DNA of 44,981 bases from Kiritimatiellia bacterium (GCA_025054615.1 JANWZO010000004.1:1-44981); one strand, 5' to 3'. Positions 1 to 9,170 are shown, numbered from the stretch's first letter. The notes: a model not told the origin generated them from the letters alone. Numbers and translations are program-made.

Positions 1-214
1 GCATCGTCCAAGCGCAACGGATTTTTTCGACCCGACTCAATAACATTAAGCATCCTACGATCATTCTGACTTCTTCGAAATTCTCCCATCGCGCGGTCTT
101 GCCTCCGCCTCAACGGAGTTATTCCATCGAGTTCGCAAGGGGACATTTTTTAGAGAGTCAATAACAAGCGCATTCAATGGAGTTGTCTTACCGATCCTCG
201 GCCTCTAAAAGGCT

Positions 215-1330
215 ATGGATTCGGAGAACACGCTTATGGCCGACTGGTTCAGCCGACTCAACGAGACAATGATCGCCGGCAACGAATTGTGGCGAATCGG
301 CGCATTCTTTCTCGCCATGCTGGCCGGGCTACTTGGCGGCAAAATGGCCCACTTAGCTGCATCGCGGTCCGCGGACTCCCTTCAGCGGCGAGGTCGTGAA
401 TTAGCAGGTGTTGCGCTCCGATCCATAGCCCGCGTGTTTCGGTTTGCCGGATTCATCATCGGCTTCAAGATTGGGTTCTCATTGCTGAACGCGGGACCAG
501 ACGCAACGGTATTCGCGAAAACCCTGTTTGGCGTCTTTGTAAGCCTCGCCGTCGGCTACACGGCATATTCCCTTGTCGACGTGGTCGATCACTGGCTCAT
601 TCGGTTGATGAGCCGACAAACGGGAAATCTCGGCGAGATGGTTCGCCCCATGGTGCGCGCGAGCCTGAGGATCACGGTGGTGGTGCTCACCCTTCTGCAA
701 ATCGCGCAAATTTTGACGGACAAGCCGCTGACGTCCATTCTGGCCGGCCTGGGCGTGGGCGGACTCGCTGTCGCGCTCGCCGCCCAGGATACCGTCAAAA
801 ACTTTTTTGGCTCGCTGGTCATTTTTGCGGACAAACCGTTTCTCGTCGGCGACCGCATCATCGTCGATAATACTGACGGAGTCGTTGAACAGGTTGGTTT
901 TCGATCCACGAGGATCCGAACCCTCGAGGGAAGTCTGGTTACCATCCCGAATGGTGAACTGGCAAATAAGGCGATCCAAAATATCGGGCAACGCCCTTTC
1001 ATCCGGCGAACGCTTAACCTGTCCATCCCCTACTCGTCTTCGCCGGAGAAAATTCAGCGGGCCCTGGAAATTCTCCGGGAACTCCTCGCCAATCACGAAG
1101 GGATGAAACCCGAATTGCCGCCGCGGGTTTTATTCAACGATTTTGCGCCGTCCTCGCTGAACATCCTTGTGATGTATTGGTATCATCCCCCCGACTTTTG
1201 GGCTTTCCAAGCGTTCAACGAGCGCATCAACCTTCGGATCTTTGAACGATTCACGGCCGAGGGAATCGAATTTGCGTTTCCCACGCAAACCGTTCACGTG
1301 GTCAACACGCCCGGCAGCTCACGGTCCTGA
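215..1330 (+). CDS. Small-conductance mechanosensitive channel, MscS family
   Basis: Inner-membrane channel of the MscS family, which opens under membrane tension to release solutes on osmotic downshock. Hydrophobic segments lie near residues 28-46, 72-92, 100-120 and 150-168. They are followed by the glycine/alanine-rich pore helix (about 172-200, with GLGVGGLAVALAAQD) and the beta domain carrying FGSLVIFADKPF and VTIPNG. The C-terminal alpha/beta domain is complete, so the length of 371 aa fits a mid-sized MscS protein with extra N-terminal helices. The start is uncertain. ATG 215 has AAAAGG only two bases upstream, whereas ATG 236 (residue 8) has GGAGA at 223-227 with normal spacing. A weak promoter-like pair (TTGTCT 183-188, TAAAAG 206-211) would also favour the second start. 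It stands alone and converges with the next gene. Family assignment is secure. Confidence 0.93.
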   Translation: MDSENTLMADWFSRLNETMIAGNELWRIGAFFLAMLAGLLGGKMAHLAASRSADSLQRRGRELAGVALRSIARVFRFAGFIIGFKIGFSLLNAGPDATVFAKTLFGVFVSLAVGYTAYSLVDVVDHWLIRLMSRQTGNLGEMVRPMVRASLRITVVVLTLLQIAQILTDKPLTSILAGLGVGGLAVALAAQDTVKNFFGSLVIFADKPFLVGDRIIVDNTDGVVEQVGFRSTRIRTLEGSLVTIPNGELANKAIQNIGQRPFIRRTLNLSIPYSSSPEKIQRALEILRELLANHEGMKPELPPRVLFNDFAPSSLNILVMYWYHPPDFWAFQAFNERINLRIFERFTAEGIEFAFPTQTVHVVNTPGSSRS

Positions 1331-1354
1331 TAAGTACCGGCCCGCTGTCCGCAA

Positions 1355-1879
1355 TCACTCAAATCCGAATTTTCCGGATCGGGCAGAGGGAATGCCGGCG
1401 CGCTGAGGTTCCATCAAGAGCTTGACTGCTTCGAACACCACTCGGAAACGCCGATCGAATTTCTTCTCCAGCGCCTCGACCCTTTTTGCCAGCTCCTCGT
1501 GAGAGGCCATCAGTTGTCGGAGCCGCACGAATGCGCGCACCACGTGGAGGCTTGCCTCCACCGCCGCGGGACTGTTCAACACCGCGGCGAGCATCACCGC
1601 GCCGTGCTCGGTGAAGGCGTAGGGCAGAGAAGCCGAAAACTTTAGTTTTCGGAGGTGGTCACAAGTTGTGACCACCTTTTGTTTTTCTTCCGCCGTCAGT
1701 TGAAACATGAAATCCGGAGGAAAGCGATCCGCGTTCCGTTTCACCGCCTGATTGAGGACCTTGGTCGGCACGCCGTAGAGATCGGCAAGGTCGGCGTCCA
1801 GCATCACGCGTTGCCCTCGCAGCACAAAGATGCCGCGCTCGATCCTTTCTGTGGGCACCGGCCAGTCGGAACGACTCAT
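1355..1879 (-). CDS. ORF6N domain-containing protein
   Basis: Carries an N-terminal ORF6N domain (about residues 8-95), a domain found in phage antirepressor-like proteins and in stand-alone chromosomal copies whose function is not established. Visible hallmarks are RGQRVMLDADLADLYGV, VLNQAVKRN, RFPPDFMFQLT and YAFTEHGAVMLAAVL. The C-terminal half (ASHEELAKRVEALEKKF) looks like a coiled coil, as is usual for the family. The start chosen is ATG at 1879 because the domain begins just after it. The frame stays open to 1936 but those residues are not domain-like. No other phage gene is nearby, so this is an orphan copy, possibly laterally acquired. DNA binding is an inference from the family. Confidence 0.85.
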   Translation of the reverse strand: MSRSDWPVPTERIERGIFVLRGQRVMLDADLADLYGVPTKVLNQAVKRNADRFPPDFMFQLTAEEKQKVVTTCDHLRKLKFSASLPYAFTEHGAVMLAAVLNSPAAVEASLHVVRAFVRLRQLMASHEELAKRVEALEKKFDRRFRVVFEAVKLLMEPQRAGIPSARSGKFGFE

Positions 1880-1962
1880 AGTTCGGTTGTACCCTCTCCT
1901 GAGGCTATAACGGCATGTGCCCTTGTGTGCGGCCAAAGATCCGTGCTACTCAACCGGGCCAT

Positions 1963-2544
1963 ATGCGCCTGATTTTAGCCAGCGGATCGCCCAGGCGGCG
2001 AGCGCTACTTTCACAGCTTGGTCTGGATTTCGATGTGGACGTTTCCGGGATCGAGGAACACCCATGGCCTCGCGAGTCCCCCTATTCCTATGCGCTGCGC
2101 AACGCGACCGAAAAGGCCCGCGCCGTCGCGATCCGCCACCCCGACGCGCCGATCCTCGCGGCGGACACGATTGTCGTGCTCGAAGGCAAAATTCTGGAAA
2201 AACCGACCAGTCCGGAAGAGGCGCGCGAGATGCTTCGGTCCCTGTCCGGGCGCACCCATCTGGTCGTGACGGGGGTCTGCCTCCGCGTGCCCTGCGAATC
2301 CGGCTTTCGCGAAATGGCCGACCTCGCCCAGACTTCAGTGACGTTTCATGCCCTCACGGATGAGGACGTGGAGGTGTATATCCGGACCGGCGAACCACTC
2401 GACAAGGCCGGCGCATACGCGATCCAAGGCGGTGCCGCGAAATTCGTCGCGCGTATTGAAGGCCCATATGACAACGTGGTGGGATTACCTCTCGAGACGG
2501 TCTCCCGGCTGCTCCGTCGGGCCGGGGTGAGGTTTTCCCCTTGA
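1963..2544 (+). CDS. maf: Maf family nucleoside triphosphate pyrophosphatase (dTTP/UTP type)
   Basis: Cytoplasmic house-cleaning enzyme that hydrolyses non-canonical or excess nucleoside triphosphates to the monophosphate and pyrophosphate. The N terminus MRLILASGSPRR is the Maf signature. Further hallmarks are ALRNATEKARAV, the catalytic ADTIVV, LSGRTHLVVTGV and the C-terminal AYAIQGGAAKFV with GPYDNVVGLPL. At 193 aa it has normal family length. The frame is open upstream to 1915, but starting at ATG 1963 puts the signature at residue 1. The IQG-bearing region suggests the YhdE-like dTTP/UTP subgroup, a family-level inference. It follows the divergent ORF6N gene and is convergent with the S8 protease gene. 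Confidence 0.94.
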   Translation: MRLILASGSPRRRALLSQLGLDFDVDVSGIEEHPWPRESPYSYALRNATEKARAVAIRHPDAPILAADTIVVLEGKILEKPTSPEEAREMLRSLSGRTHLVVTGVCLRVPCESGFREMADLAQTSVTFHALTDEDVEVYIRTGEPLDKAGAYAIQGGAAKFVARIEGPYDNVVGLPLETVSRLLRRAGVRFSP

Positions 2545-2609
2545 GGAACCGTTTGATTCCCCACTTGCTCATCGAGCGCGGACTCGCCTCGCTGGTTGCC
2601 GAAAGAAAC

Positions 2610-4178
2610 TCACTTAGTTGGCGAGGATTCGGAGCGGCCGCGAAGCCGCGCTTGCGCCCCCGCATCAAGCACGCCAAATCCAAAGCGCTCATCCCGACCC
2701 GGTTTGCCCGCATCCGTCACCGCAGCGCGAAGCGCATCGATCGCTTGCTGAGCCGTCGTGCCGGGGTTTCGGGCGAAAAACAGAGCGATCTCGCGCGCGA
2801 CCCAGGCGCTGGCGATTGAGGTTCCTGCATATAGACCTGCGGGTCCCTGATAGCCAATCGGCATGACCGCGGCGCCGGGTGCAGCGACCGTGACAAAATC
2901 TCCGCGGTTCGAATTTTCCCAGAGGTCCCCCTTCGACGCCAAGGCGCTCACGGCTATCACCCCCTTGTAGGCGGCCGGATAGACCGGACGGCCGGTCGGT
3001 TCGTTCCCGGCCGCCGCGACGACCACCAACCCTTTTGCCTGCGCATAGGCGATCGCTTCCTCGAGGAAAGGGCTGTGCGTCGGCGTGCCCCAGCTCAGGT
3101 TCAACACACGAGCCCCTTGGCGGACCGCATAGTCAATAGCGCGTAGGATCGCGAAATTTGAAGTCACACCTCGGTCGTCAAATGCTCGTATCGCAAGAAT
3201 CGGCAGTCCTTCGTCCGATGGAAGAGATCCCGTTGGCCGGATCATTCCGGATGCAAGCAGCGCCATCTGGGTTCCGTGCCCGAGGGGATCGACGGGCTCC
3301 CGATCGGGGGCCATCGCGTTGAACCGGCCGACGACCCAGGCTCCAATCCCGAGTTCGTCCCGCACCCCGGAATCCAGAATCGCGAGGGGAGGCGCCCCGC
3401 GCAGGGGCTTGGCCGGCGAGTCTGCAACGAGGGCCTCTTTTGACATCGGGCTGTCGAAATCGGCCCGCGGCAGTGGCGTCGCGAAATTCGGTTCCGCAGA
3501 TTCGATTAACGGGTTGCGATTCGCCCTCTCGACCAAATCGAAGATGTTGACCCCTGGTGCCACGCGCAACTGGTAGACGCCCAGTGAGGGAACGCTGGCG
3601 ACGATCGATGCGCCGACTGACCTCAGCCAATTGCGAAACTCTTCTGCGCGAACCCCCCGCGCGACGCGGACCAGGAGTTCATCCGCGACGATCAGCGGAC
3701 TGTCGGGAAATGGGCCTTGAACAACCCGGAGCACGTTCTCCGGCTGAAGGGGCCGTATCCGCTCCTTCTCGCCGGGGCGAAACACGTGTAATTCAGCCAG
3801 CCGCGGCCACTCGCCCAAGGGGCCCGGGACAACCTCCCAAATCGCCGCATACGCGAACGGCTCGAGGAGGGCGGCCAGCGCCTCCTCCACCGGGGCCGCG
3901 CCGCAGGATCCCGTGACGAGCACGTCGATCGACGGGTCGTACTGCACACGGACCCCCTTTTCCGCAAACCGCGCGAGAATATTCGTCAGCGGCTCCCTCT
4001 CAACGCGAAGGCTGATCCGGTCGTGGTCGAATTGCATCTCGACCGCCCAGCCCGACACAGCCAGACCGACAACGACAATCAGAACAATCCAGGTTCGGCA
4101 GTTCACAATCAGTTGGACAACTTTCGCGGCGGTCCAATCAACCTGATATCGGCCACTTTTCGCAAGATTGTGCCGCAC
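2610..4178 (-). CDS. Secreted S8 (subtilisin-like) serine protease with N-terminal STN-like domain
   Basis: A 522-residue predicted exported protease. A hydrophobic segment at residues 29-46 acts as signal peptide or anchor. Residues 48-115 (ISLRVEREPLTNILARFAEKG, then VQYDP and VEEALAALLEPF) resemble the STN domain of secretins and TonB receptors. Residues 165-235 look like an I9/fervidolysin-type propeptide. The S8 catalytic domain follows with Asp269 (AILDSG), His301 (GHGTQ), oxyanion Asn392 (AAAGNE) and Ser454 (GTSIAS), so it should be active. The start is GTG 4178, with no clear ribosome binding site. A later GTG at 4106 is possible but would shorten the n-region. The gene diverges from rsgA across a very short interval with a shared AT-rich -10 box. 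Substrate is unknown. Confidence 0.88.
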   Translation of the reverse strand: MRHNLAKSGRYQVDWTAAKVVQLIVNCRTWIVLIVVVGLAVSGWAVEMQFDHDRISLRVEREPLTNILARFAEKGVRVQYDPSIDVLVTGSCGAAPVEEALAALLEPFAYAAIWEVVPGPLGEWPRLAELHVFRPGEKERIRPLQPENVLRVVQGPFPDSPLIVADELLVRVARGVRAEEFRNWLRSVGASIVASVPSLGVYQLRVAPGVNIFDLVERANRNPLIESAEPNFATPLPRADFDSPMSKEALVADSPAKPLRGAPPLAILDSGVRDELGIGAWVVGRFNAMAPDREPVDPLGHGTQMALLASGMIRPTGSLPSDEGLPILAIRAFDDRGVTSNFAILRAIDYAVRQGARVLNLSWGTPTHSPFLEEAIAYAQAKGLVVVAAAGNEPTGRPVYPAAYKGVIAVSALASKGDLWENSNRGDFVTVAAPGAAVMPIGYQGPAGLYAGTSIASAWVAREIALFFARNPGTTAQQAIDALRAAVTDAGKPGRDERFGFGVLDAGAQARLRGRSESSPTK

Positions 4179-4196
4179 TCTTCGTGAAGCTAATAT
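4168..4196 (+). promoter_or_regulatory. Sigma70-type promoter of rsgA overlapping a divergent -10 box
   Basis: TTGTGC (4168-4173) and TAATAT (4191-4196) are separated by 17 bases. Transcription would begin around 4203, at or just before the rsgA ATG at 4205, implying a leaderless or nearly leaderless message. The same AT-rich core read on the other strand gives TATATT (4197-4192), placed to start transcription close to the GTG of the protease gene at 4178, though its -35 is weak. The -35 of the forward promoter lies inside the protease coding region. Confidence 0.5.
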
Positions 4197-4204
4197 ACCT
4201 GCGC

Positions 4205-5311
4205 ATGACGTCAGGCAGAGAAGATTCGGCCCGCCTGCTATCCCTCGGATTTGACGAATATTTCGCAGCTTGCGCAGCGGCTTGCGGAGCGACCGGATCG
4301 CCCGCCCGCGTGGTGCGCGACGGGCGCGACCTTTGGCACATTGTCGACGAAGGCGGGGAGCGTATTGCCGCGTTATCCGGCCGCTTCCGGAAATCCATCG
4401 TCTCGCGCGCCGACTGGCCCGCGGTGGGCGACTGGGTTATGGCGGAAACCAGACCCGACGCGGATCGCGCCACCATCCATGCTGTTTTGCCGCGTAAAAC
4501 CGCGATCCGCCGAAAACTGCCCGGCGAAGAGGTCGATTCCCAAATTGTGGCCGCGAATGTCGACCTCGTATTTATCGTCAGCGCGCTGGATGGAGGCCGC
4601 AATTTTCACCCTCGCTCGATCGAACGCTATCTCGCTCTCGTGCGGGAGAGCGGCGCCCAACCGGCGCTCATCCTGAATAAGTCGGACCTATGCGCGCAGC
4701 CGTTGCCCTTCCTTGAGCAGGCACGCGCCCTCGCACCGGATACCCCCGTCTGTCTCACCTGCGCTCTGACCGGTCAGGGGATGGACGCGGTCGTCCGGCT
4801 CACCGAACCGGGCCGAACATGTGCCTTTATCGGACCATCCGGCGTTGGAAAATCTGCCTTGGTCAATTGGCTTATGGGGAAGGAAGTGAAAGAAACCGGC
4901 GAAGTTCGGGAGACCGACCGCCGAGGCCGCCATACCACCACGTATCGGGAGCTTCTCATGCTTCCAAATGGAGCGTTGGTGATCGATACGCCCGGCCTTC
5001 GTGAAATACGAATCTGGGCGGACGAGGACCACCTCGCCGAACTCTATCCCGAGATCGCCGAGCTCGCGGCCGGCTGCCGGTTTTCTGATTGCCGTCATGA
5101 CCGGGAACCAGGCTGCGCCGTCCGGCAGGCCGTCGAGCATGGAAGCCTGCCCCCCGAGCGGCTTGCTGCATTCCATCAACTGCGAGCGGAATTAGCCGAA
5201 TTGGCTGAGCGACGGAGAATCCATGAACGCAGGCGGGAGCGCCGACACCGCCGAATCCTACAAATCGGCATAGATCGAGAGACGGCGGTCAAACGGGGAC
5301 GCGGCGAATGA
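4205..5311 (+). CDS. rsgA: Ribosome small-subunit-dependent GTPase A
   Basis: Circularly permuted GTPase that acts late in 30S subunit maturation. The N-terminal OB fold (about residues 25-105) is followed by the permuted G motifs: NKSDL (G4) at 158-162, GPSGVGKS (P-loop) at 210-217, and DTPG (G3) at 261-264. A zinc site follows with Cys291, Cys296, His298 and Cys304. All key residues are present. I chose ATG 4205. The frame also has GTG at 4184, but a promoter-like element ends at 4196, which makes 4205 the better start. The stop overlaps the next gene's ATG (ATGA at 5308-5311), so the two are probably translationally coupled. Confidence 0.95.
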   Translation: MTSGREDSARLLSLGFDEYFAACAAACGATGSPARVVRDGRDLWHIVDEGGERIAALSGRFRKSIVSRADWPAVGDWVMAETRPDADRATIHAVLPRKTAIRRKLPGEEVDSQIVAANVDLVFIVSALDGGRNFHPRSIERYLALVRESGAQPALILNKSDLCAQPLPFLEQARALAPDTPVCLTCALTGQGMDAVVRLTEPGRTCAFIGPSGVGKSALVNWLMGKEVKETGEVRETDRRGRHTTTYRELLMLPNGALVIDTPGLREIRIWADEDHLAELYPEIAELAAGCRFSDCRHDREPGCAVRQAVEHGSLPPERLAAFHQLRAELAELAERRRIHERRRERRHRRILQIGIDRETAVKRGRGE

Positions 5312-5886
5312 AGCCCGCTCCCCATTACCTTCGAGAGGCCATAACTCTTGTGATGGCCGCAGCTTCGGTCGCATCGGCTTTCGGGTCGGACCCTAGACCC
5401 GAGATTCCTGCGGAGTCGTCTGTCCAGACTGGCCGCACGGAACAGGCAGACTCCGACGCAGGGAATCGACGAACCAATTCGCCTCCACCGGTCCTCGTTG
5501 GACTCTCTCTGGCAGTTGGAACAGGGGGGTGGATCATCTCCGGTGTCGATTGGAACTCCGCAGATCCGCGCGCCGACGAAACCGAACCTTCACGGCCTGA
5601 GCCACTAGCCCCCACAGGAGAACTGCCGGAGAGGAAGGACGTACTGGAATTCCGCTGGAGCCCCGTTGAGGGCGCGCTCGGCTATTTAGTGGACGTCGAC
5701 CTCTGCTCAAACGGCGATGCTTGTACGGACTATCGGTTCGATCGCGTTGTCGAAACGTCGTTTGCGACAAGCTGGCCATCCGGTGTAGATCGGGGCCGCT
5801 GGCGCGTACGTGCCATTTTCGAAGGGAATCTGGCAGGACCTTGGAGCGAATTCCAAGTCTTCATGTTTCCCCCCCCGGAGCCATAA
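5308..5886 (+). CDS. Secreted protein with fibronectin-III-like C-terminal region
   Basis: A 192-residue protein I do not recognise as a named family. An N-terminal signal peptide is likely (residues 1-26, with VMAAASVASAFG). A low-complexity Pro/Glu/Arg-rich linker follows, containing one short hydrophobic stretch near 62-82 (VLVGLSLAVGTGGWIISGV). The C-terminal region from about residue 112 (LEFRWSPVEGALGYLVDVD ... WRVRAIFEGNLAGPWS) has the spacing of a fibronectin type III-like beta sandwich. It overlaps rsgA by four bases (ATGA), an unusual partner for an exported protein. Function is unknown; an envelope role is an inference from the signal peptide. Confidence 0.7.
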   Translation: MKPAPHYLREAITLVMAAASVASAFGSDPRPEIPAESSVQTGRTEQADSDAGNRRTNSPPPVLVGLSLAVGTGGWIISGVDWNSADPRADETEPSRPEPLAPTGELPERKDVLEFRWSPVEGALGYLVDVDLCSNGDACTDYRFDRVVETSFATSWPSGVDRGRWRVRAIFEGNLAGPWSEFQVFMFPPPEP

Positions 5887-6284
5887 CGCCCGGAGACCAA
5901 TCGCGGTCAGGGAGCGGCGCCATGCGGGGGAGAGTGATTGGGTTCGCCTATCCATCCCCGCTGATCCCGTCAAAACACTGCAGAAATGTCCGCGTTTCAG
6001 ATGAAAAGTCGGGCGGAGGGGATGCCGACAACGCAGCCCGATCGCCCGTCAGCGCCGTCGCTAGCCGACTCTCTCTTTGGCTTGACCCTTGGCGTTCGGC
6101 GTTTACGCCAACCTCACCCCCACACACTGAGTATCTACCACACGTCAGTCTTGCGTAAGCGCGACTTCGTGTCGAACCTCATAATCCGCCCGGGTTCGCG
6201 GCTCTCCCCCTTTCCATGACACTCTTGCCATCGTTCCTTGCCGAAGTTCCGTTTATCGGATAAGGTACTTCGGAGAGTTTCATC
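5887..6284. other. Non-coding interval upstream of ftsH
   Basis: About 400 bases without a convincing gene. Open frames crossing it lack start signals and coding character. There is an inverted repeat TTGGCGT (6089-6095) / ACGCCAA (6105-6111) without a following T run, so it is not a standard terminator. I saw no recognisable riboswitch. The last 15 bases carry the ftsH ribosome binding site (GGAG, 6272-6275). The ftsH promoter presumably lies here, but no hexamer pair with good spacing stood out. Confidence 0.4.
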
Positions 6285-8300
6285 ATGGATTCGTCTCCAA
6301 AGAATTCGCCCGGTTCATCGTCCGACGACAACCGCATGCCGTTTCGCGGCATGGCCCTCTGGTTCTTGCTACTGGCCGGCCTTCTATTCATCTTTCAGAT
6401 GTTTTCGCAAGGCCCTGAGCGCGTCTCGAAAATCCCCTACAATCCCGATTTTCTTGCGCTGATCGAAGAGGGCAAAATTCAGAAGGCGGAAATCGTGATG
6501 GAAATGTCCGGTTTTCGCTTCGTGCGGGGGGAGTTGAAGGAGATCGACGAAAAAACCGGTCGGCCGAAGAAATTCAAGGTCAACATTGCATCAACAGATG
6601 AGGTTCAGAAGCGCCTGACCGAAAAGGGTATTCCCTTCGAGGTGATCCCGCAAAATCCCTATCTTTGGCAGGTGTTGTCGGGCGCGATCCCCTTCCTGCT
6701 GGTGATGGGGCTGCTGTACTTCCTTTTCATGCGCCAGATGCGGATCGCCGGCAAGGGCGCGATGAGTTTCGGGAAAAGCCGCGCCAAACTTTTGCAGAAA
6801 GGAAAAAATCGCATCACCTTTGCCGATATCGCGGGGGTTGAAGAGGCAGAGGAGGAAGTCACTGAAATTGTCGAATTTCTCAAGGATCCGAAGCGCTACC
6901 AAAAACTGGGCGGCCGAATTCCGAAGGGCGTTCTCCTCGTCGGGCCGCCCGGCACCGGCAAGACTCTCCTCGCCAAGGCCATTGCGGGCGAGGCGAATGT
7001 TCCGTTCTTCAGCATCAGCGGTTCGGATTTTGTGGAGATGTTTGTCGGCGTCGGCGCCTCCCGCGTGCGGGACATGTTTGAACAAGCGCGAAAACATGCG
7101 CCCTGCATCATCTTTATTGACGAAATCGACGCGGTCGGCCGGAGCCGTTTCAGCGGGATCGGCGGGGGCCACGACGAACGCGAGCAGACCTTGAACGCCC
7201 TGCTCGTGGAAATGGACGGCTTCGACACGCAGGAGGGCATCATCATTATTGCCGCCACCAATCGGCCGGATGTGCTCGACAACGCGCTGCTGCGGCCCGG
7301 CCGGTTCGACCGCCAGATTGTGGTGGACCTGCCCTCGCTTGAAGGCCGGGAGGCCATCCTCAAAATCCACACCAAAAAGGTCCGGCTGGCGAAAGATGTG
7401 GACCTCCGCCGAATCGCGCGCGGAACACCCGGCTTCTCAGGCGCGGACCTGGCCAATCTGGTGAACGAAGCGGCGTTACTCGCCGCCCGCCGCGGGGCCG
7501 AATTCGTAGAAATGAAAGATCTTGAGGAGGCGCGCGACAAGGTCCGGTGGGGCCGAGAGCGGCGCAGCCGCCTGCTCGACGAGCAGGAAAAACGGCTGAC
7601 CGCCTACCATGAGGCCGGTCACGCGATCGTCCTCGCGCTTCAGGAAGAGAGCGAGCCGTTGCACAAAGTCACGATCATCCCGCGGGGGCAGGCCTTAGGC
7701 GCTACAATGCAGCTTCCGGAGAAAGATCGTTATACCCAAGGCCGGCGGAAATTGCTGGGCATGCTGGTTGGCCTGATGGGTGGCCGCGCCGCCGAGGAAC
7801 TGGCCTGCAGCGATATTACCACTGGAGCTCAGAACGACCTGAAGCAGGCGACTCGCCTGGCCCGCATGATGGTGTGCGATTGGGGGATGAGCCCCGAGCT
7901 CGGTCCGCAGTCATTCGGCGAGCGCGAGGAATTGCTGTTCCTCGGACGCGAAGTGTCCCGAAGCCAGGACTACAGCGAAGCGACCGCCCAGAAAATCGAC
8001 CAGGAGGTCAATCGAATGCTTCGGGAAGCCTATGCGAAGGCGATTGAGATTCTTCGGACCCATCGCGACAAGCTTGACCTTGTCGCCCGGATGCTGATCG
8101 AACGGGAAACCTTGGAGGGCTACGAAGTGATGGAGCTCATCCGCTACGGGCGTTTGCTATCCGAAGCTGAGCGGCAGGCGCTTTCCAATACAGCCCCTCC
8201 GCCATCGCCCGCTCCATCGCCTTCGGCCGTGCCGGTGACCCAACCGGCGTCCCGCGAGGAACCCGTTCTCGGCGCAAATCCGACCCCCTCCCCCGCGTAG
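6285..8300 (+). CDS. ftsH: ATP-dependent zinc metalloprotease FtsH
   Basis: Membrane-anchored AAA+ protease that degrades misfolded membrane proteins and short-lived regulators. Two transmembrane segments (about residues 24-41 and 125-147) flank a small periplasmic domain. The AAA module has GPPGTGKT from residue 220, Walker B IIFIDEID and the second region of homology [12 protein letters not shown]. The M41 protease domain has the zinc motif HEAGH from residue 442. The C-terminal 30-40 residues are a Pro/Ala/Ser-rich tail, probably disordered. GGAG lies 10 bases ahead of the ATG. It heads a run of genes continuing into folP, with the folP ribosome binding site directly after the ftsH stop. 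Length of 671 aa is typical. Confidence 0.97.
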   Translation: MDSSPKNSPGSSSDDNRMPFRGMALWFLLLAGLLFIFQMFSQGPERVSKIPYNPDFLALIEEGKIQKAEIVMEMSGFRFVRGELKEIDEKTGRPKKFKVNIASTDEVQKRLTEKGIPFEVIPQNPYLWQVLSGAIPFLLVMGLLYFLFMRQMRIAGKGAMSFGKSRAKLLQKGKNRITFADIAGVEEAEEEVTEIVEFLKDPKRYQKLGGRIPKGVLLVGPPGTGKTLLAKAIAGEANVPFFSISGSDFVEMFVGVGASRVRDMFEQARKHAPCIIFIDEIDAVGRSRFSGIGGGHDEREQTLNALLVEMDGFDTQEGIIIIAATNRPDVLDNALLRPGRFDRQIVVDLPSLEGREAILKIHTKKVRLAKDVDLRRIARGTPGFSGADLANLVNEAALLAARRGAEFVEMKDLEEARDKVRWGRERRSRLLDEQEKRLTAYHEAGHAIVLALQEESEPLHKVTIIPRGQALGATMQLPEKDRYTQGRRKLLGMLVGLMGGRAAEELACSDITTGAQNDLKQATRLARMMVCDWGMSPELGPQSFGEREELLFLGREVSRSQDYSEATAQKIDQEVNRMLREAYAKAIEILRTHRDKLDLVARMLIERETLEGYEVMELIRYGRLLSEAERQALSNTAPPPSPAPSPSAVPVTQPASREEPVLGANPTPSPA

Positions 8301-8309
8301 AGGGGCTAC

Positions 8310-9170
8310 ATGGCTCCCGCGTTGCTCTGGCGGTGCCGAGACCGGCTGATCGATTGTTCTGCGCGTCCGCTTGTGATGGGCGTGCTCAATGTCACCCCGG
8401 ATTCCTTTTCGGACGGCGGCCGGTATCTCGACAGTGAACGAGCGGTCGAACGCGGCCTGGAAATCGCCAGCGAGGGGGCGGATATCATCGATGTCGGCGG
8501 CGAATCTTCTCGGCCCGGCGCCGTGCCCGTGTCGGCGGAGGAAGAGCTTCGGCGAGTCAAACCGGTCATTGAAGAGCTTGCCCGCCGGACGGATCGGCTG
8601 ATTTCGATCGACACTTCGAAGGCCGCAGTGGCGGAGGCGGCGCTGGCCGCGGGAGCCCACATCATCAACGACATTTCGGCGCTGCGCGGTGACGCTCGGA
8701 TGGCGGCGCTTGCCCGCGAAACCGGTGCTGGAGTGGTGCTGATGCACATGCAGGGCACGCCGCAAACCATGCAGATCGATCCGCGGTACGAGGATGTGGT
8801 TCGCGAGGTCAGCGACTTTCTCAGCGAGCGAATCGACGCCGCCTGCCGGGCAGGGATCAATTGGGAATGCCTCGCGATCGATCCCGGCATCGGATTTGGC
8901 AAAACCGTCGAACACAACGTCGCTCTGTTGGCCCATCTTTCACGCCTTACGGCTATGGGCCGCCCCGTACTTGTCGGCGTTTCGCGAAAGCGTTTCCTCG
9001 GAGCCCTCACGGGTCGGGACGTCCATGACCGACTCTTGCCCAGCCTGGCCGCGCTCGCGTTTTCGGTGGCGCAAGGGGCGCACATTTTGCGAGTCCACGA
9101 CGTGAAGGAGTCTTGCGAAACGGCTCGACTGGTGGCTATCCTGCGATCAGGCCGTGTGCCACCGAAATGA
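8310..9170 (+). CDS. folP: Dihydropteroate synthase
   Basis: Condenses 6-hydroxymethyl-7,8-dihydropterin pyrophosphate with p-aminobenzoate in folate synthesis; cytoplasmic TIM barrel. The two family signatures are clear: MGVLNVTPDSFSDGG (about residues 23-37) and IDVGGESSRPGA (60-71). ISIDTSKAAVAEAAL, IINDISAL, DPGIGFGKT and GVSRKRFLG follow. Length 286 aa is normal. The ATG at 8310 is preceded by AGGGG (8301-8305), immediately after the ftsH stop. The ftsH-folP order is widespread in Gram-negative bacteria. The stop overlaps the cdaA start. Confidence 0.96.
   Translation: MAPALLWRCRDRLIDCSARPLVMGVLNVTPDSFSDGGRYLDSERAVERGLEIASEGADIIDVGGESSRPGAVPVSAEEELRRVKPVIEELARRTDRLISIDTSKAAVAEAALAAGAHIINDISALRGDARMAALARETGAGVVLMHMQGTPQTMQIDPRYEDVVREVSDFLSERIDAACRAGINWECLAIDPGIGFGKTVEHNVALLAHLSRLTAMGRPVLVGVSRKRFLGALTGRDVHDRLLPSLAALAFSVAQGAHILRVHDVKESCETARLVAILRSGRVPPK

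Noticed and set aside
479-1096. 205-residue open frame on the minus strand
   Set aside because: It lies entirely inside the MscS gene, opposite strand, with no family-like content; a shadow frame.
6089-6111. Terminator after the Fn3-like gene
   Set aside because: Seven-bp stem with a nine-base loop and no T-run; 200 bases after the stop codon.
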